DNA of 64,000 nucleotides from Burkholderia gladioli. GTDB taxonomy: Bacteria > Pseudomonadota > Gammaproteobacteria > Burkholderiales > Burkholderiaceae. Location of the stretch: assembly GCF_000959725.1 (NCBI RefSeq), contig NZ_CP009322.1, positions 3,534,001 to 3,598,000 on the forward strand, written 5' to 3'. Both the position numbers and the translations under genes were made by a program. Of the stretch, positions 60,105-64,000 are shown piece after piece. The notes under the pieces are model-generated. The model was not told the origin of the DNA. It did not search any database and saw nothing but the letters and a program-made list of their open reading frames with translations. The first letter of the stretch is position 1. Each line of letters starts with the position of its first letter.

Positions 60105-62522
60105 ATGGGTGTCATCGTGGGGATCAAGTTGAACGGCAGGGGTATGGCTCGCAATGTTGCGGCAATGGCGATCGCGATGGCGGTTGCCCAGACTTTCATG
60201 GTGTCCGCGGCCGATGCGCAACAAGCGGCGCAGCACACCTATCATCTACCGAGCGGTCCGCTGGATCGCACCTTGGTGGAGATCGCCAAGGTCGCGCATC
60301 TCCCGCTGAGCTATGACGCTGCCCTGGTGCAGTCGCTCAAGTCGGCTCCGGTGGACGGTACCTATTCAGGCGAGGCGGCGATCCGCAAGGCCTTGCAGGG
60401 CACCGGCCTCGACCTGGTCCCGACGGCCAACGGCGGCTACACGCTGGCTCACGTCAAGGCGGACGTGAAGGCGGCAACGGCCGCGACAGCCGCGACGGCC
60501 GCGGCCACGACCGTTGCCGGCACGTCCACGGCGCAGGTCGATACCACCCTGCCGCTCATCAGCGTGGCGGCCAGCCGGGATTCCGGCGGTACCGGCTTCG
60601 TCGCGGAATCGTCGTCCACCTATGCGCGCTCGGACGTGCCGCTGAGCGAGACGCCGAAATCGGTCAGCGTCATCAACGCGGCGGTAATCCAGAGCCAGGC
60701 CGACCAGTCGCTCTCCGACGTGCTGAGGAATGCTTCCGGTGTCGTCACGCGGCCGGGGCCGCTCGGCGTGCCGAGTTACACGATTCGCGGGTTCTCGGCA
60801 TCCAACCTGACCTCGGACGGGCTCGCCACGGTGGGCTCGGCACCCAACGTCACGCCGACCATCGCCATCTCGAGCGTGGAAGTGGTCAAGGGGCCGTCGG
60901 CGATCGTGAACGGCAACAGTCCGCCGGGGGGCGTCATCAATCTCGTCAAGAAGACGCCTCAGGCCGATCCGTTCCACGAAATCCAGGTGGGCTACGGCTC
61001 CTACGGCAGCGAGCAGATCGCGCTGGACAGCACGGGCGCCATCACCGACGACAAGAAGCTCCGGTATCGCTTCATCATCTCGGGCGAGCGGGTCGGCCAG
61101 AATTCGATGGGATATGACGGCGAGAGAAATTTCTACTTCGCCCCGACCCTGCAATGGAAGGATTCGACCACGGATCTGACGGTGGGCTATGAGCGCACGG
61201 TCGACCGCGAGCCGGTTCCCCCATTCACCATCGGCTATGCCAAGGGCGATATCTATCGGAACTATATCGACAGGCCGCTGGGCTCGCCATCCGACCATTT
61301 CGGCGCGCAAACCGACAATGTTTTCTATCATCTCGAGCAGAAGCTCGGCACGTCGCTGACCTTCGTGAGCAAGGCGTCCTACACACGGAGCCAGCAGACG
61401 CAGATGGCCTGGACGCCGGTCTCGCCGCTCTCGGCGACCAATGGCGCGACGTTCATGAGTTTCGATTCGCTTTCGGATTTCTACAGTTGGAGTTTTCAGA
61501 ACTACCTGCGTGGCAAATTCAATATCGGCGAAGTGAAAAATACGGTGATAGCGGGATGGGATGTGCTCCGTTACAGCCAGTATCAGTCTGACGCCACGGC
61601 CACGAAATTCATTTCGGTTCCGAATGTATTCGGATCCTTTGTGTTCCCGACGTCCGACGTTGCAAGCTTGGCGCCGGATGTGGCGAGCTTCTACACCCAA
61701 ACCGGTTTGTATCTTCAAGATCAGTTTTCCTACCGGAATTTCCATGCGCTCGCGTCCGTGCGCCGGGATACGTATCTGACACATGCGAACTACGCCGGTA
61801 ACCCACCGGCTGGAAACCATCAGAACGCTTATAGCCCGAGCCTCGGCCTGCTCTACGAACTGACCTCCGAGGTCGCGGCCTACGCCAGCTACAACCGCGG
61901 CTTCCAGCCAGGCACGGCGATGCAATTCGGCGGCGGCTTGCTTCCCCCGCAGATCAGCCAGCAGGTCGAGGTGGGCATGAAGTTCAACCTGCTCGACGAC
62001 AAGCTGGCCATCACGACCTCGGCCTACCGCACCTCGTTCAGCAACTACAACGTCGCCGATCCGCTCCATCGCGGTTTCTATCTTCCCGCCGGTGGTGCTG
62101 TCAGCCGGGGATTCGAAGCGGAGATCAGCGGCCAGCCGCTGCCCGGCGTCAACCTGATCGGCAGCTACACGTACAACGACTTCGTGCAGCCCTCGGGCAC
62201 CAAGCTCGCGGTGAACCTGCCCAAGAACAGCGCCAGCCTGTGGGCCACCTACAACTTCCGCTCCGAGAAGCTCCAGGGTTTCGGTGTCGGCGCGGGGCTG
62301 TTCTTCGCGAGCGGGCAGTACATCGGTTCGGGCTCGGCGTACCGCATCCCCAGCCAGGTGGAGACGGACCTCGGCGTGTTCTATCGGAAGAAGGGTTACG
62401 GCCTGAATCTTTCGGTCAAGAACGTATTCAATCGCAAGCTCTACTACAGCAGCACGACCTCTACCCTGATCCCGATGGGACCGGAGCGGACCGTCATGCT
62501 CACCGGTACCTATGATTTCTGA
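60105..62522 (+). CDS. TonB-dependent siderophore receptor with STN signalling domain
   Basis: 805 residues; the start is uncertain (60105 ATG, or later codons at 60117, 60129 or 60144). A signal peptide (MARNVAAMAIAMAVAQTFMV, cleavage after ADA) leads to an STN domain (YHLPSGPLDRTLVEIAKVAHLPLSYD to NGGYTL) that talks to FecR. The plug follows (LSETPKSVSVI, SDVLRNASGV, IRGFSASN, VEVVKGPSAIVNG, PGGVINLVKKTP), then a 22-strand barrel ending in LTGTYDF. It imports a ferric siderophore across the outer membrane. It overlaps the downstream tonB gene by 11 bases, a compact operon. Confidence 0.95.
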   Translation: MGVIVGIKLNGRGMARNVAAMAIAMAVAQTFMVSAADAQQAAQHTYHLPSGPLDRTLVEIAKVAHLPLSYDAALVQSLKSAPVDGTYSGEAAIRKALQGTGLDLVPTANGGYTLAHVKADVKAATAATAATAAATTVAGTSTAQVDTTLPLISVAASRDSGGTGFVAESSSTYARSDVPLSETPKSVSVINAAVIQSQADQSLSDVLRNASGVVTRPGPLGVPSYTIRGFSASNLTSDGLATVGSAPNVTPTIAISSVEVVKGPSAIVNGNSPPGGVINLVKKTPQADPFHEIQVGYGSYGSEQIALDSTGAITDDKKLRYRFIISGERVGQNSMGYDGERNFYFAPTLQWKDSTTDLTVGYERTVDREPVPPFTIGYAKGDIYRNYIDRPLGSPSDHFGAQTDNVFYHLEQKLGTSLTFVSKASYTRSQQTQMAWTPVSPLSATNGATFMSFDSLSDFYSWSFQNYLRGKFNIGEVKNTVIAGWDVLRYSQYQSDATATKFISVPNVFGSFVFPTSDVASLAPDVASFYTQTGLYLQDQFSYRNFHALASVRRDTYLTHANYAGNPPAGNHQNAYSPSLGLLYELTSEVAAYASYNRGFQPGTAMQFGGGLLPPQISQQVEVGMKFNLLDDKLAITTSAYRTSFSNYNVADPLHRGFYLPAGGAVSRGFEAEISGQPLPGVNLIGSYTYNDFVQPSGTKLAVNLPKNSASLWATYNFRSEKLQGFGVGAGLFFASGQYIGSGSAYRIPSQVETDLGVFYRKKGYGLNLSVKNVFNRKLYYSSTTSTLIPMGPERTVMLTGTYDF

Positions 62523-63324
62523 CACCCTCGAGACTCGGCCCTGGCGCGGCGGCATGTCCGGCTCCGAGCACCTGGCGAATTTGCGATCGCGGTGGAGGCG
62601 CGCGGCGGTTGCGCTTGCCGTCGTGATGGTGCACGGACTCGGGCTGTACCTGATCCTTCATCACAGCGTGCACCTGATCAGGCTGGAGGCCGACCGGGCC
62701 GCCGGTGCCTCGGTGCAGGTCAGGCTGGTTGCCGCGCCGACGCCGCAGCCCGTGGCGAAGCCCGAGCCCAGGCCCGAGCCCAGGCCCGAGCCCAGGCCCG
62801 AGCGGCCGCCGGAGCCCAAGCCCAGGCCGATCGAGAAACCGGTGGTTCGGAAGACGGCACCCTTGCTGTCCTCGGAGGCGCCGTCCGAGCGGAGCGTCGC
62901 GCCCGCCAAGACCGAGCCCGTCAAACCGGTCGAGCCGGCGCCCCCCCCGCCGGTGCCGACGCCCACCGCGGCACCGGCCCCCGCTCCGGCGCCGCCCGCA
63001 CCCGCACCCGGGCCCAATCTGCTCGATACCCCGAAGCAGATCAGCAGCGCGGAACTCAAGCAACTCGGTTGCCGGATCCCGAGGCCCGACTATCCCCCGA
63101 AGGCCAGGCGGCTCGAGCAGGAAGGCACGGTCCTGGTGAGGCTGACCATCGGCGCGGACGGCGCGGTCAAGACGGCGCGAGTCGCACGAAGCAGCGGCTA
63201 CCCGCTGCTGGACGCGGCGGCGCTGACATCGATCGAGGCCGGGCGTTGCCAGCCCTATACGACCGCCGGCATTGCCCGCGCCGTCGAGGCCGAGCAGCCG
63301 ATCGCCTTCAACCTGAATGACTGA
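62512..63324 (+). CDS. tonB: TonB energy-transducing protein
   Basis: 270 residues. One membrane span near 35-52 (AAVALAVVMVHGLGLYLIL) is followed by a long Pro/Glu/Lys/Arg spacer (about 80-175) that includes four EPRP repeats. The C-terminal TonB domain reads CRIPRPDYPPKARRLEQEGTVLVRLTIGADGAVKTARVARSSGYPLLDAAAL. It links the proton motive force to the receptor. The start at 62512 overlaps the receptor stop; a later ATG at 62554 is possible. ExbB follows 22 bases after the stop. Confidence 0.93.
   Translation: MISDTLETRPWRGGMSGSEHLANLRSRWRRAAVALAVVMVHGLGLYLILHHSVHLIRLEADRAAGASVQVRLVAAPTPQPVAKPEPRPEPRPEPRPERPPEPKPRPIEKPVVRKTAPLLSSEAPSERSVAPAKTEPVKPVEPAPPPPVPTPTAAPAPAPAPPAPAPGPNLLDTPKQISSAELKQLGCRIPRPDYPPKARRLEQEGTVLVRLTIGADGAVKTARVARSSGYPLLDAAALTSIEAGRCQPYTTAGIARAVEAEQPIAFNLND
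62761..62802. repeat. 12-bp tandem repeat in tonB spacer
   Basis: Three full copies of CCCGAGCCCAGG plus a partial one encode repeated Pro-Glu-Pro-Arg units in the periplasm-spanning region of TonB. Copy number could tune the reach of the spacer. Confidence 0.8.
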
Positions 63325-63346
63325 CCTGGAATCAACGGAGCAAAAA

Positions 63347-64000
63347 ATGGAACAGTACGGCATCGCCAACGTCTGGCAGCAGGGTGACTTCATCACCCGC
63401 TTCATCTTTGTCTTTCTCCTCGGCATGTCGGTCGTGTCCTGGTTCGTCATCGTGACCAAGGGACTGGCGAATCGGCGCCTCGAGACCATGGGCAAGCGCG
63501 CGCAGACGCGCTTCTGGTCCACCCCGTCGTTCGACGAGGGCATCAAGGCGCTGGGCGACGGTGCCGACAATCCCTATCGCGCCATGGCGCTGGCGGGCCG
63601 CGAGGCGAACGAGCAGCAGGCCGGCGGCGGGGCATCGCTGCAAGGCAGTCTGAGCGCCAGCGAATGGGTGGCCCGCGGCCTGCGCAACGCCTTCGACGAC
63701 GAGGTCGCCCGACTGCAAAACGGCCTGGCCGTGCTCGGCTCGATCGGCAGTACCGCGCCCTTCGTCGGCTTGTTCGGCACCGTGTGGGGCATCTATCACG
63801 CGCTGATGGCGATCGGCGCCTCGGGCCAGGCCAGCCTCGACCATGTCGCGGGCCCGGTGGGCGAGTCGCTGATCATGACGGCGATCGGCCTGTTCGTGGC
63901 GATTCCCGCCGTGCTCGGATTCAACTACGTCAATCGCGGCAACAAGCGTGTCAGCCATCGCCTGAACCGGTTCGTGCATGAACTGCACGTGTACTTCATC
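63347..64000 (+). CDS. exbB: ExbB, MotA/TolQ/ExbB proton channel (5' part)
   Basis: 218 residues are visible and the frame is open at the right edge, so only the end is missing. The first span (FIFVFLLGMSVVSWFVIV) follows the N-terminal segment YGIANVWQQGDFITR. The conserved core is LAVLGSIGSTAPFVGLFGTVWGIYHALMAIGASG, then VGESLIMTAIGLFVAIPAVLGFNYV, which is the proton-channel region. With TonB and a presumed ExbD beyond the window it powers the receptor. The ATG at 63347 has GGAG upstream. Confidence 0.95.
   Translation, partial: MEQYGIANVWQQGDFITRFIFVFLLGMSVVSWFVIVTKGLANRRLETMGKRAQTRFWSTPSFDEGIKALGDGADNPYRAMALAGREANEQQAGGGASLQGSLSASEWVARGLRNAFDDEVARLQNGLAVLGSIGSTAPFVGLFGTVWGIYHALMAIGASGQASLDHVAGPVGESLIMTAIGLFVAIPAVLGFNYVNRGNKRVSHRLNRFVHELHVYFI

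Noticed and set aside
60366..62555. 729-codon minus-strand frame opposite the TonB-dependent receptor
   Set aside because: The plus strand encodes an unmistakable STN-plug-barrel receptor.

Overview
The window is high-GC betaproteobacterial DNA. Porins ending in phenylalanine, the many LysR, AraC, IclR and MarR regulators, and a Ralstonia/Xanthomonas-type hrp block point to a plant-associated Burkholderia (gladioli/glumae/plantarii-like). That species guess is inference. I saw no rRNA, tRNA, CRISPR array or intact insertion sequence.

Layout. 1-10 kb: the end of an aromatic-acid type MFS transporter, a porin, an AraC regulator divergent from an SDR, a shikimate dehydrogenase plus MHS transporter pair divergent from an IclR regulator, a PEP-mutase/isocitrate-lyase-like enzyme, and a secreted aldose 1-epimerase. 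10-17.4 kb: a ChaC-like cyclotransferase, DNA polymerase II, a LysR regulator, a second porin and an SDR. 17.5-19.1 kb: an AT-richer type VI secretion cargo island (PAAR protein, Tae4-like amidase, small membrane protein that may give immunity). 19.3-28.7 kb: dbpA with a zinc-ribbon partner, a haem-oxygenase-like iron enzyme preceded by a duplicated palindromic operator, a TetR regulator, an SDR, an iron-permease-like protein, a GGDEF enzyme, a LysR regulator and a PNPOx-like protein.

28.8-40.8 kb: a type III secretion block in the order hrcD, hrpD6-like, hrpE/hrpY pilin-like, hpaB, then a 976-residue winged-helix/ATPase regulator and two large probable secreted proteins. Exact TTCG-N16-TTCG (hrpII) boxes precede hrcD and both secreted-protein genes, so these three transcripts probably share HrpB-type control. 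The core hrc genes are not in the window.

41-49.2 kb: an MFS transporter, an unrecognised 523-residue protein, a methyltransferase with a regulatory-domain architecture, and an AT-rich restriction-modification operon led by a coupled 63-codon ORF and a LexA-like box. 49.3-57.2 kb: a ferulate utilisation locus (MarR regulator, feruloyl-CoA hydratase/lyase, feruloyl-CoA synthetase, transporter, porin, secreted feruloyl esterase/tannase lipoprotein) with two matching ATCAGG-N3-CCTGAT palindromes. A 39-codon ORF sits where a vanillin dehydrogenase gene would be expected. 57.7-64 kb: an iron-uptake locus (FecI-like sigma factor, FecR, Lrp-type regulator, STN-domain TonB-dependent receptor, TonB, ExbB running off the end).

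Together the genes suggest a plant-associated lifestyle: taking up and degrading cell-wall aromatics, hrp-type secretion into host cells, interbacterial competition by type VI cargo, and regulated iron acquisition.
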